Shown: positions 24,865 through 36,366 of the stretch, in pieces
Layout: each line of letters starts with the position of its first letter
Position numbering within the stretch: the stretch's first letter is position 1
Assembly (NCBI RefSeq): GCF_026151205.1
Contig: NC_087082.1
Coordinates: 9,930,901 to 9,994,900, forward strand
Direction of reading: 5' to 3'
Source of the DNA: Bolinopsis microptera
Taxonomy: Eukaryota; Ctenophora; Tentaculata; Lobata; Bolinopsidae
DNA length: 64,000 bases
Translations under genes and position numbers: made by a program
The notes under the pieces: model-generated
Told to the model about the DNA's origin: nothing
The model's database searches: none
The model's input: only the letters and a program-made list of their open reading frames with translations

Positions 24865-26090
24865 ATATATATAATAATATAATAATATAATAATATAATA
24901 ATATAATAATATAATAATATAATAATATAATAATATAATAATATAATAATATAATAATATAATAATATAATAATATAATAATATAATAATATAATAATAT
25001 AATAATATAATAATATAATAATATAATAATATAATAATATAATAATATAATAATATAATAATATAATAATATAATAATATAATAATATAATAATATAATA
25101 ATATGATAATATAATAATATGATAATATAATAATATGATAATATGATAATATGATAATATGATAATATGATAATATGATAATATGATAATATGATAATAT
25201 GATAATATGATAATATGATAATATGATAATATGATAATATGATAATATGATAATATGATAATATGATAATATGATAATATGATAATATGATAATATGATA
25301 ATATGATAATATGATAATATGATAATATGATAATATGATAATATGATAATATGATAATATGATAATATGATAATATGATAATATGATAATATGATAATAT
25401 GATAATATGATAATATGATAATATGATAATATGATAATATGATAATATGATAATATGATAATATGATAATATGATAATATGATAATATGATAATATGATA
25501 ATATGATAATATGATAATATGATAATATGATAATATGATAATATGATAATATGATAATATGATAATATGATAATATGATAATATGATAATATGATAATAT
25601 GATAATATGATAATATGATAATATGATAATATGATAATATGATAATATGATAATATGATAATATGATAATATGATAATATGATAATATGATAATATGATA
25701 ATATGATAATATGATAATATGATAATATGATAATATGATAATATGATAATATGATAATATGATAATATGATAATATGATAATATGATAATATGATAATAT
25801 GATAATATGATAATATGATAATATGATAATATGATATATGATAATATGATAATATGATAATATGATAATATGATAATATGATAATATGATAATATGATAA
25901 TATGATAATATGATAATATGATAATATGATAATATGATAATATGATAATATGATAATATGATAATATGATAATATGATAATATGATAATATGATAATATG
26001 ATAATATGATAATATGATAATATGATAATATGATAATATGATAATATGATAATATGATAATATGATAATATGATAATATAATAATATAAT
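24865..26090. repeat. 1.2 kb octanucleotide satellite, (AATAATAT)n then (GATAATAT)n
   Basis: The left 230 bases are nearly pure AATAATAT, then a short mixed zone, then about 120 copies of GATAATAT with one shortened unit at about 25834, then a few AATAATAT units at the right end. An eight-base unit reads as an eight-residue repeat, so a long minus-strand frame appears; it is not a gene. Confidence 0.95.
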
Positions 26091-26092
26091 AA

Positions 26093-26410
26093 TATTGTAT
26101 TAAAGAAAAAATAACAATCATCAAAGGAAGGAATCTCCTGGAGAGAGCATTATTGTGGTCTATAGTTAGGGGAGCTGTGCTCTTGACATTTTCTCAGGAC
26201 ATAGCCAGGACCAGTCGGGCTTAAGCATAGGGGGAGTTGACAATGGTTGACTCAGGAGAGCAGGAACTGGCTGTGTTGTAGCCAGGGTTATCACGGGTTA
26301 ATCCAACACGAGTGGGTTCGTGTCTTCAACAATCGGGCTCAGGTAGAGCGAGAATGTACTAGAGTGGATTTGGGCCTGATATAAGGACGGTCAGCGAGGG
26401 CTGAAAGTGT
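26093..26410. repeat. Dispersed repeat shared with 34739-35053
   Basis: About 315 bases closely match 34739-35053 in the same orientation, from TATTAAAGAAAAAATAACAA to GGGCTGAAAGTGTTAC. Both copies adjoin zinc-knuckle element sequence. They could be terminal repeats of that element, but no TG...CA ends or primer site were found. Confidence 0.7.
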
Positions 26411-26589
26411 TACGTAAGTGTAGTTTAAGGGTAAGACTCCGTTAGAGACGGTCAACGACGGTTAACCGTGATAGGTAAGGGTAGAATAAGGGCGTATATT
26501 TTACAGTAGATGTAGGGCGATATAAGTCAGAGTAATTAGGAAGTGTATTTTGTAGTAATCGAATTGTTAGAAGAGTTGGTTCTTACCCT

Positions 26590-26880
26590 TTTTTATCACT
26601 AGCAGGAACCCGTCTACCCTAAAGTGGTGTCAAGACTCGAGAGAATAAAATAATTATTACCTATTTAATTCGCGTTTTTGACACCACTTGGGGGTCCAAA
26701 TTTTGGGCTCTAAAACTCTTATTCCTTGGCCAATTTTTTATTTTTTTCATGCTGATTTGGAGGCCAATAAATCAATTGACCCAGTCAAAAAAGTTTCAGT
26801 TGTATATCTTTTACGGTTTTTGCGAAAATTTGCGTTTAAGTTGATGCCGTGGTGTCAGTAAAATGGCACAGATAAATATA
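26590..26880. repeat. Repeat related to 57150-57450
   Basis: CACTAGCAGGAACCC...TGGTGTCAAGACT at the left is shared in the same orientation with 57150-57195. The right part (GATGCCGTGGTGTCAGTAAAATGG and adjoining) is shared in the opposite orientation with 57310-57430. The element therefore has inverted halves built on GTGGTGTCA motifs. Confidence 0.55.
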
Positions 26881-27044
26881 TATATATCGTCTCGCTTTAT
26901 ATATAGTAAGATAGTTATTTATCTCGTTTTCATTGTTCAATACGTTTAATTAAATACAAATAACTGTTTAGTTTGTCTTTCTCCTCTCCTCTCCCGAAGA
27001 TCCCTTCTCCTACTTTTCCTGCTGCTAACTTTCCCCAGCAGACC

Positions 27045-27246
27045 GACCCCTAGGAGGAAAAAAGAAACAGGACAGAATGGAAGGAGGAGACGACGGAGGA
27101 GCAGAGGAGGAAGCAAAACACGCTGTGTTTTAGGTGCATTGGTAGAGGGCATTGGTCGACGGAGTGCAGTAATGAAAGGAAATGCTATAATTGTGGCAGG
27201 GTTGGGCACGAAATGAGGGATTGCTACAGGAAGAGAGAGAGGAGGT
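27045..27246 (+). pseudogene. Gag-like double zinc-knuckle fragment, copy 1
   Basis: A plus-strand frame with a charged lead-in (EEQRRKQ) followed by two CCHC knuckles: CFRCIGRGHWSTEC and CYNCGRVGHEMRDC, both C-x2-C-x4-H-x4-C. CCHC pairs are typical of retroelement Gag nucleocapsid, which binds nucleic acid, though some DNA transposons carry them. The frame runs into AGGTAAGTATG, a strong splice-donor consensus. Upstream coding is missing. Confidence 0.6.
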
Positions 27247-27639
27247 AAGTATGGGAGGGACAAGATTGTTATAGATTGAATCGAGCTAGTTCCTAGCTCT
27301 CTCCTGATTCTTCTAGAACCTTCCACGAGGACCAAATATCTCTTGATATTTACGGGTTAAACTTAAACCACTAGTCCGTAAAGAAGACGGTTAAAACCAC
27401 TAGTCCGCGCGTAGAGAGGATAGTTAAACAACGGTTAATTACCTTGTTTTGAATATAAACTTAGACCTCTCCGAAACACGTAGGTTTAGCGTAAGGGTCA
27501 AGGTTCTGCGATCATACTTTGTTCATTATTCCGATTTTACTATCATACTGACCGTCACTTCGAGTATCTATTTTCCACGCAACCGGTGGCAACAAGATTG
27601 TCAGGGTTGAACATTTGGAAAGAGTAGCGAAATAAGTTT

Positions 27640-27848
27640 TTTAAAAAAGGAGAGGGAGGAAAAAAGAAATAGGGGAGAATGGACGGAGGAGCAGAGGAGG
27701 ACGCAGGATACGCTGTGTTTTAGGTGCAATCGCAGAGGTCATAGGTCGACGGATTGCACAAGGGAAAGAAGATGTTACAATTGCGACAGAGTCGGGCACG
27801 AGGTGAGGGATCGTTACAGAAGGAGAGAAAGGAAATAGGAGAGGGGTA
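27640..27848 (+). pseudogene. Gag-like double zinc-knuckle fragment, copy 2
   Basis: Closely related to the copy at 27045. First knuckle CFRCNRRGHRSTDC is intact; the second reads CYNCDRVGHEVRDR, so its last cysteine has become arginine. It stops at TAG just before another GGTAAGTATG. The upstream sequence GTCAGGGTTGAACATTTG is shared with 34133, showing rearranged pieces of one family. Confidence 0.6.
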
Positions 27849-28250
27849 AGTATGTATCGGACAGTTCAATTTGGAAATATAATAAATATCGAGAAGAAAA
27901 TTTATAAAACATTAAATTTACAAGAAAAAGATTGCCATTAAATATTTGACACATTTTGTATTCTTTTTTCGCACTTCATGGGGTAATTAATTTAATGGGT
28001 CATGTCAATTGTCAACTGCCACTTATCTCAAGACAGAAGAGATCGCGGAAGCACGCGGGAAGAAGTGACCGTGCACTTGTGGTAGGCCACAAAGGTGTTT
28101 CATTATGATGATTTCCAAAACTAAATTTATATATTGACAGTTATGTAGTACATAATCAATACTGAACATTATTTTAAAAATAAATAAATAATAATAATCA
28201 TAGTTGGTTCGTGCGTCAATTTTTCGGGAAAAGTACGTAAAGTGCGTTTA

Positions 28251-31200
28251 GTACAGACAGATCCGTCTAAAAAAATCGATCTGCTGACACTCAAAGCTTT
28301 CAGAGGTTTTTTGACGTTTTTGAGTCCCATTAGGTGCCCTTTATGGCTGACCAACTTTTCCAAACTTTTCCACTTGTCTTAAGGCCACTTTTTGCCACTT
28401 TACCACTTTTTACCACCTTTTTTGTTTGTCGAATATCTTTAGTTGTGAACATCGTAAAAGGTTGCGGATCAATCGAGTGTGTTCATATTATCAGGAAGAA
28501 AAACTTTTGTTCAAACAATTTTTACGTCAGATAATAAGTTAATTGGATAATTATCAATTAACTAATTAGCAAAATTCTAAAAAAATTTTATTGGCTAAAA
28601 ATGATCGGAATAGCTTAAAACACGGAGAAAAGTAGTTTTTAGAAAAAATTTTAAAATTTTTCACTTACATTTTTTTTCGAGACTTAGAAAAAATTTCGAA
28701 AATTAAAAAATTTTTCCGCCAAAAGTGATCAAATCGCATGAAACACGGATAAAAATGCCTTTCTAAAAAACGTAGTGAATTTTTCGTTTCAAGAATACTT
28801 AAATCGCCAATATTTGTAGTTGGAGTTCAGTAAATCTCGGCAGATTTTAGTAATCAGGAATTAGTATTACTAAGTGAAGAGGTCTGAAACTGAAAAACGT
28901 TAACCATACGATCGCGCGGCGATATAAGAGTTTCATAAACTAATTTTCACAGAAACTGCACCAATGGCACAGTCAAGATCGAAACGATAGCCTGCTGTAC
29001 TGTCATTTTATTGATTTCAATGATGAATCAGTGGGGTTAAGATAATCACATTTGTAATAAAATATAAATAAAACATCTCTGTACCGTCAATTGTGCTAGT
29101 CTAAACCAGCCTACCTGTATTACCAGACCTCTTCTTTTCCTCGACAATCAAACCAAGTTGCTCATATTATATCGCATTTGGTGGGTGATGTAAGTAGTAA
29201 TACATATCGAGCTGTATTCAATCACAAAACGACACAATGCAATACGTGTATATTATATCCACCAGCGTGCGCTTTTTCGCATAGCGGGCTCTCACCAGCC
29301 CGCTGTCAAAGGGCCCGATATCTCTACAGCCCGCTCACGATATAGCCCGCTAACAAGTGACATTTAATTTGACCAGTAGCAATATAGCCCGGAGTTCTCT
29401 AAAATATTTTCAGTTTCTGTATCGTCTCCATGTGAAATTCCTTATTACACTGACTATATAATACATTTTATTTTTGTGTCCGGTAGGGCTGCTCATGCAG
29501 CTCGTGAGCAGATGACATGATACTTTGATTTATATCAAAGTTATTATAACACACTACATAATACACATCAGCACTATAATCCCCCTATATTATTGATATT
29601 CATCGTCACTGACATTACATTCATTATTCCCACGGCCCAGGAATGCAGTGCATCTCCAGCCCCTATATAATATATATACGACACATCCCTTTATGATTGG
29701 CTTACATTGAACACGTGACGTGTTACCATGGTTACAACAATTAGTGGCGACCTTTTCTAGAGTTGACTTTTATACAAGCTCCATTGTTTATTTATAAAAT
29801 TATATATTAACTGTAATACGCCCGCTGGTGGATATAATCCACATCACCTCGACCCGCGGGCGGAAAAATCGTATAGCACTCGGGCCCGATGGGCCCTCCG
29901 TGCTATACGAAAATATGTCCTCCTCGGGCTAGCGCCCTCGGGGACATATGAAATATTGCACGCGCGTGCGCGTGCAATATTTTGTTCCGCCCGCGAGTCT
30001 CCGGTGATATGTATATATATCATGGCCCTTAATGAGGTATATGAAACGTTCTATATCGTACACTTCTCGTTTCTCCCGTGAGAGGCCCAGTAATAGTATG
30101 GAGAGGTTTTACAGTTTATCACGAAAACGTCTACTTGGCCTCATTGCTCAAAGAAGGCAAGAAAAGACCAGAAAGCTTTCAACTCGCTCTTTTCAATGCC
30201 CGTCCATCTGTCCCACATTAATCCTGAGCTGATCATCATAGCCCCGAATATCCTACGGGAAGAACCTGTATTTTTACCTCACGACGTCCGGATTTCAAAT
30301 CAACACCCTCAATAACATTAACAATCCTTCCTGATCAGAATCTGTCTCTATTAGCAATTTCCAAAATATCCTGACTCTCGTGGAATATTTCACTGAATTA
30401 TTTATTACCGGTTCTTTACTACCCCTTGCCCGTCACTCGTATCTACATCTTACCCTTGCCAGTATGTTACCCTTGCTGATTTTACGTTTAGCCGACCCTG
30501 ACATATGGGGGTGATTTGAGGTATCCAGCATAGCAAATGAAGCGGTATGCAGAACAATACAAAACAAGTCACAGTTGATGTTGGAAGGTGTATTTACACT
30601 TGCTTTCTGGACCTGACTGTTCCTTAGTTTCCTTGATCTGTTCTTGCCTTCTCCGAACTGTAAATGAGCCATGTAATGAGGCCAAGTATACTTTTTCGTG
30701 ATAAACATTAAAACGTCTCTATACCGGGTTTCTCATTAAGAGCCATATAATATACACGTATTGTGTCGTATTCTGATTGAATACAGCTCGTTATGTATAA
30801 GTTTCAATACCTACAACACTACTATATAACAAATAATTTGAATGACAGGATGGATTACCGAGGGCACTGTGTTAAGGTGATTTAAGTGGGTCCCAATCCC
30901 CACCGACCATTCTTCTTTGTGTCATGAATACTTGCTTCATCATCTCCTTTTAATAAAAATCACGGTGTCTTTATTGACTAAGCGCATTACTACTTACATC
31001 ACCCACCAAATGCGATATAATATGAGCAACTTGGTTTGATTGTCGAGGAAAAGAAGAGGTCTGGTAATACAGGTAGGCTGGTTTAGACTAGCACAATTGA
31101 CGGTACAGAGATGTTTTATTTATATTTTATTACAAATGTGATTATCTTAACCCCACTGATTCATCATTGAAATCAATAAAATGACAGTACAGCAGGCTAT

Positions 31201-31937
31201 CGTTTCGATCTTGACTGTGCCATTGGTGCAGTTTCTGTGAAAATTAGTTTATGAAACTCTTATATCGCCGCGCGATCGTATGGTTAACGTTTTTCAGTTT
31301 CAGACCTCTTCACTTAGTAATACTAATTCCTGATTACTAAAATCTGCCGAGATTTACTGAACTCCAACTACAAATATTGGCGATTTAAGTATTCTTGAAA
31401 CGAAAAATTCACTACGTTTTTTAGAAAGGCATTTTTATCCGTGTTTCATGCGATTTGATCACTTTTGGCGGAAAAATTTTTTAAATTTTCGAAATTTTTT
31501 CTAAGTCTCGAAAAAAAATGTAAGTGAAAAATTTTAAAATTTTTTCTAAAAACTACTTTTCTCCGTGTTTTAAGCTATTCCGATCATTTTTAGCCAATAA
31601 AATTTTTTTAGAATTTTGCTAATTAGTTAATTGATAATTATCCAATTAACTTATTATCTGACGTAAAAATTGTTTGAACAAAAGTTTTTCTTCCTGATAA
31701 TATAAACACACTCGATTGATCCGCAACCTTTTACGATGTTCACAACTAAAGATATTCGACAAACAAAAAAGGTGGTAAAAAGTGGTAAAGTGGCAAAAAG
31801 TGGCCTTAAGACAAGTGGAAAAGTTTGGAAAAGTTGGTCAGCCATAAAGGGCACCTAATGGGACTCAAAAACGTCAAAAAACCTCTGAAAGCTTTGAGTG
31901 TCAGCAGATCGATTTTTTTAGACGGATCTGTCTGTAC
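28251..31937. mobile_element. 3.7 kb Tc1-like element with arms of about 0.96 kb, nested in MITE copy A
   Basis: Ends GTACAGACAGATCCGTC and reverse complement, bordered by TA (28249-28250 and 31938-31939). The arms (28251 to about 29213, and about 30984 to 31937) are nearly identical inverted copies. The spacer (29214-30983) contains a CpG-rich nested palindrome and no convincing transposase. High arm identity suggests either recent movement or gene conversion between arms. Confidence 0.85.
29851..29999. repeat. Cloverleaf-like set of nested palindromes, CpG-rich
   Basis: An outer 15-bp stem (29851-29865 with 29985-29999, one mismatch) encloses three hairpins: 29870-29909 (outer pairs CGTATAGCAC), 29913-29949 (ATATGTCC) and 29952-29981 (AATATTGCACGCG, 13-bp arms with a 4-base loop). 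The G/C content is far above the surroundings. It sits in the spacer of the Tc1-like element. Confidence 0.8.
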
Positions 31938-32798
31938 TAGTTTGAATTATTTCGTGCGTTAAAAGTGCGTTTAAGTACGTTTACCGTTGAATTCACCAGC
32001 ATTTTCTGTAGACTGTAGAGACAAACAATTAAAACGCATGAATAACGTTCTTAAAGATTACATAGCGAATAAATTACATTTATTTCTCTTACATTTTATA
32101 GTTTCTTTTCAATATATTTAAGTAAGGAACTTCCAGTACAATCTCTTTTCGCTGTCGCAAGTGCTTTACAGTTACACGTTGAAATGTTCCTCAAACATTT
32201 TTTGGCATTCCAAAAATAGCTACTGTAAGGCTCACCAATGACAGTTTATGTGAAATCTTGGAAATAACACTGTCTGATGTTTTGGCCCTGTGTATTCAAA
32301 AATGAAAAAACCGCAAATGGCCCAGCGAGGGTAGGTAAAAGTGCGTTTTACGTTTTTTCGTACGTTAAGTGCGTTATGTTTTAAAAGTACGTTAAGTGCG
32401 CACGAACCAACTATGATAATAATTGATAATATGCTGATGTAAGAGGGTACGTAAATTAAATAAAATCCGAATTTGAAAACTAGTAGTTGTAAAACAACAA
32501 GAGTTCTGAGAAGATCATCATGAGGGCATGGTGTCTAGTTGTACTAATACAGGTGAGACTATTGTTCTTAAAGTTGTCAAATTCAATAATTTTTTAGAGA
32601 GACTGGGCCTGGACGGCCCACGAGAGGAAAGCATGGGGATGCTCTGACTACCTCTTGGCCTCTGGGGTATGGCAACCCTGGTGGAGGTTGCCGGAGAAAT
32701 CAAAGTGAATAGTTGAGGATGGTGTTATACGGGGAGATGAGTCATAAAGGAAGCTAATAGAATAGCACCACAAAGAGCAGTAACCCATCAGTCTCAAG

Positions 32799-33321
32799 CA
32801 TAGTTGGTTCGTGCGCACTTAACGTACTTTTAAAACATAACGCACTTAACGTACGAAAAAACGTAAAACGCACTTTTACCTACCCTCGCTGGGCCATTTG
32901 CGGTTTTTTCATTTTTGAATACACAGGGCCAAAACATCAGACAGTGTTATTTCCAAGATTTCACATAAACTGTCATTGGTGAGCCTTACAGTAGCTATTT
33001 TTGGAATGCCAAAAAATGTTTGAGGAACATTTCAACGTGTAACTGTAAAGCACTTGCGACAGCGAAAAGAGATTGTACTGGAAGTTCCTTACTTAAATAT
33101 ATTGAAAAGAAACTATAAAAAGTAAAAGAAATAAATGTAATTTATTCGCTATGTAATCTTTAAGAACGTTATTCATGCGTTTTAATTGTTTGTCTCTACA
33201 GTCTACAGAAAATGCTGGTGAATTCAACGGTAAACGTACTTAAACGCAATTTTAACGCACGAAATAATTCAAGCGCACTTTACGTACTTTTCCCGAAAAA
33301 TTGACGCACGAACCAACTATG
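32799..33321. mobile_element. hAT-like MITE copy B, intact, 523 bp
   Basis: Same ends as copy A, inverted relative to it, with exact 8-bp target duplication GTCTCAAG at 32791-32798 and 33322-33329. No coding sequence. Confidence 0.9.
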
Positions 33322-33382
33322 GTCTCAAGAGGAGGCTAGTCAAAGTGTCCCGCCAATCACAGCCCCGGAGAACACCTCAGTA

Positions 33383-34110
33383 ATGAGGGAACGTTTAGAG
33401 CAAATCGCGAGGAAACTAGATGATATCCCTAAACGCAGCGACACAACAGGAATCTCACTGATAGATTCCATTAACTGGACCATGGAAGAATCTAGAATTC
33501 ATTACCGCCTTATCCGAAATATCAGGGTTACAAGGCTTTGTGGTCGATCGAGAAAGCAAAACTGGACGTCTCCACAATTCCCAAAGACAGAGCTCACGAG
33601 CTAAGAAGACAGATTCGCAGAATAGTGACAGAAGAGCTCAATGCACGATGCAACTCGACGGAGACGTTCATAAGGATGCTCAGACGGCTATCTCCCCAGG
33701 TGGAGAAAACCGTTCTGATAGAAATATATGCATGGAGAGATACGTCTAGAGTGGTAGAATTTGCATCCATCAAATTCACTATGTCAAACAAACGTAACGA
33801 CAGGCTGAACGTGTTTCAATATCATTTGAAAGCGCGGGGAAAGGAGTTCACCCGTGCGGTCGACGCACTTATAGGAGATGCGATCCAAACCAGCATGGAC
33901 CCCCAGGAGGAAAAAAGAAATAGGGCAGAATGGAAGGAGGAGAAGACGGAGGAGCAGAGGAGGACGCAGGATACGCTGTGTTTAAGGTGCAATGGCAGAG
34001 GTCATAGGTTGACGGATTGCACAAGGGAAAGAAGATGTTACAATGCGACAGAGTCGGGCACGAAATGAGGGATTGCTACAGGAAGAGAGAAAGAAGACAG
34101 GGGTAAGTAT
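33383..34110 (+). pseudogene. Gag-like polyprotein fragment with zinc knuckles, frameshifted
   Basis: Begins at ATG 33383 (MRERLEQIARKLDDI), changes frame near 33500-33540, then runs open to about 34040: a helical, charged region (ELRRQIRRIVTEEL, SPQVEKTVLIEI, RLNVFQYHLKARGKEFTRAV) followed by EEKRNRAEW, a complete CCHC knuckle CLRCNGRGHRLTDC, and a second knuckle broken by a single-base loss after CYN. It ends at GGTAAGTATG. The order (helical capsid-like part, basic stretch, knuckles) suggests a Gag-type protein of a retroelement. The family is not recognised and no polymerase is linked to it here. Confidence 0.6.
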
Positions 34111-34738
34111 GGGTCATGGGAGAGACACGATTGTCAGGGTTGAACATTTGTAAAGAGTAGCGTAGTAAGTTTTATTTGTCAGGGGTAGGTTTTTTATTTA
34201 TTTTAAAGAAGACAGTGGTTTAATAGGGAGAGGAAGTTTGTTTTGGGGTAGTGATTTAGTTTAAGCATTTAACCAAATAATAGTTTAACCCTTTAAGGTA
34301 TTTTAGGTGTAGTTACTGCTTCAAGAGAGAGAAATAAGAGTAATAAGTACCTTAGAATAAGGGGAGGGAGGAGCGAGAGGTCAATGAGTTAATGAGGAGA
34401 ATTGGGGAAATTATTATCAAGGAATGGAACAGAAACCAAAATGTTTTCATTAACGCCCTAGAAACAGTTTAAAAAAGACTGTGGTGGGTATTCCGCGTCC
34501 ATCGGTCGGTGAGCAAAGGTTCTCCAATGCAGAAATTAAAATTAAAATTTCATAAGGCCATACTTAGAATTCTTGTATGTAGATATTAAGATGTAGTTTC
34601 ATTTGTTAAACAATTCATTACTTCTATTATAAATTGTAACATCGCAGTTTCATTTGGTCATCTTATCAAATGACGAGTGAAATCTAAAATAAAATAAAAT
34701 ATAAAATACTAAATAAAATTATACAAAAATTTACAAAG

Positions 34739-35053
34739 TATTAAAGAAAAAATAACAATCATCAAAGGAAGGAATCTCCTGGAGAGAGCATTATTGTGGT
34801 CTATAGTTAGGGGAGCTGTGCTCTTGACATTTTCTCAAGACATAGTCAAGACCAGTCGGGCTTAAACATAGGGGGAGTTGACAATGGTTGACTCAGGAGA
34901 GCAGGAACTGGCTGTGTTGTAGCCAGGGTCAACACGGGTTGATCCAACACGAGTGGGTTCGTGTCAACAACAATCGGGCTCAGGTAGAGCGAGAATGAAC
35001 TAGAGTGGATTTGGGCCTGATATAAGGACGGTCAGCGAGGGCTGAAAGTGTTA
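34739..35053. repeat. Dispersed repeat, second copy of 26093-26410
   Basis: Same orientation as the first copy. It is cut at its right end by the MITE that begins at 35054. Confidence 0.7.
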
Positions 35054-35660
35054 CCTTACAAGACATATTTATATGGTACGAAATTTGGGGATTTTTGGAA
35101 AAAAACCCCATATTTTCGTACTACCAAAATTGTGGCCGCCATTCCAAAATCCCACACATTAATTTGTATGTAATTGGCTTAAATAGGGCTAATTTGAGGT
35201 GAATTTGTCAAATAAGTTGTTTTACGTGTTTTGTGAGACAAGGATACGCATTTCTCAGGTAAATAGAAAGTTACTTAGTATAAAAATCGCCGATACCCTC
35301 TGGAGGGTTAGAAGTCAAACTTAGTCTCACATTCAGTAGGGGAGACTTAATTGACAAGCTCAAACCCCTGTTGAGGGAGGCATACACCTGGGACTACACC
35401 GGTGAGCAGACTCAAGGTGAAAGAGACGACGATGAAGACGATTTAAAGAAGAGAATGATTTTTAATTAATTTAGTTTTTCACGATTTAAAAAAATTCCAT
35501 CAAAAACTGATTTTGATTTCTCTGAAATAATTTAGCGTGAAAATGCGACAATTTAATTTGGGGTACGAAATTTGGGGATTTCTGAAAAAATCCCCATATT
35601 TTCGTTCCCCCATAATTCCGATCCCCAGAATTATGATCCACATAAATATGTCTTGTAAGG
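35054..35660. mobile_element. 607-bp MITE, TIR CCTTACAAGACATATTTAT, TA duplication
   Basis: Inverted ends CCTTACAAGACATATTTAT, bordered by TA at 35052-35053 and 35661-35662. The inverted similarity continues inward (GGTACGAAATTTGGGGATTT at both sides). A short open piece at about 35345-35470 ends in acidic EDDLKKRMIFN and may be a remnant of the parent element's protein. The CCTTA start and TA site resemble the pogo-like copy at 51765. Confidence 0.75.
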
Positions 35661-35739
35661 TACAAATAATTCAAACATAAGCTTAAAGTTTATAGAAATT
35701 TCACTCAACGAAGATATCTATAAGTATAAAAGAAGATCG

Positions 35740-36165
35740 TGAAGAGAATTCATAAAACATTGAATTTACAAGAAAAAGATTGCCATTAAATATTTGACAC
35801 ACTTTGTATTCTTTTTTCGCACACTTCATGTGGTAATTAATTTAATGGGTCATGTCAACTGCCACCTATCTCAAGACACAAGAGATCGCGGAAGCACGCG
35901 GGAAGAAGTGACCGTGCACAATTGTGGTAGGCCACAAAGGTGTTTCATTATGATGATTTCCAAAACTAAATTTATATATTAACAGTTATGTAGTATAATC
36001 AATACTGAACATCATTTGTAAAATAATTGTATGATAATATGCTAATTATGTAAGAGGGTACGTAAATTAAATACAATCCAAATTTGAAAATTAGTAGCTG
36101 TAAACCAACAAGAGTTCTGAGGAGATCTTCATGAGGGCATGGTGTATATTTGTGTTAATACAGGT
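35740..36165. repeat. Uninterrupted copy of the sequence flanking MITE copy A
   Basis: Matches 27890-28190 and then 32424-32555 in order, which together give the empty site before the hAT-like MITE inserted there. It belongs to the zinc-knuckle element family. Confidence 0.7.
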
Positions 36166-36187
36166 GAGACTATTGATTAAAAGCTGT

Positions 36188-36366
36188 TGAGCGGATGATC
36201 CTCGGATTAAACAGTCTCGATGGACAGGACCGTTTAACTCAACACTTGAGTAGATTTATACCAGCCTTGCAGGGTCTATTGAGTAGACTCTGGTGGATAA
36301 CTCACTTGGATAGGACTATCGACAACAAAGTTAATCTCAGACCTGTGCAACATTACCACTGTAATT
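36188..36366 (+). pseudogene. Element protein fragment with RLWWITH motif
   Basis: An open stretch reads ERMILGLNSLDGQDR, then LQGLLSRLWWITHLDRTI and a stop. It resembles the fragments at about 34440-34500 and 37320-37425 (ALDTVLKRLWWISHVHRSV). These three pieces mark a conserved C-terminal segment of the zinc-knuckle element family. I do not know its function. Confidence 0.45.

Larger units (their letters stand above)
28199..32415. mobile_element. hAT-like MITE copy A, split by a nested Tc1-like element
   Basis: Ends CATAGTTGGTTCGTGCG and its reverse complement, with exact 8-bp target duplication ATAATAAT at 28191-28198 and 32416-32423. Without the nested element the MITE is 528 bases, close to copy B at 32799-33321 (523 bases), which is in the opposite orientation. 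Eight-base duplication indicates the hAT group; no transposase is present. It is itself inserted in the repeat sequence that is uninterrupted at about 35740-36160. Confidence 0.85.

Noticed and set aside
24799-26124. 441-codon minus-strand frame of repeated SYYHIIIL
   Set aside because: Pure translation of the octanucleotide satellite; no start context, domain or splice support.
27045-27335. Minus-strand frame of 129 codons over the knuckle region
   Set aside because: Antisense shadow of the CCHC-coding strand.
29214-30983. Possible transposase in the spacer of the Tc1-like element
   Set aside because: Only short frames without DDE or HTH motifs are present.
26093-35053. Interpretation of the two 315-bp repeats as LTRs of one retrovirus-like element
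   Set aside because: No TG...CA ends, primer site, target duplication or polymerase between them; they are better treated as dispersed copies.
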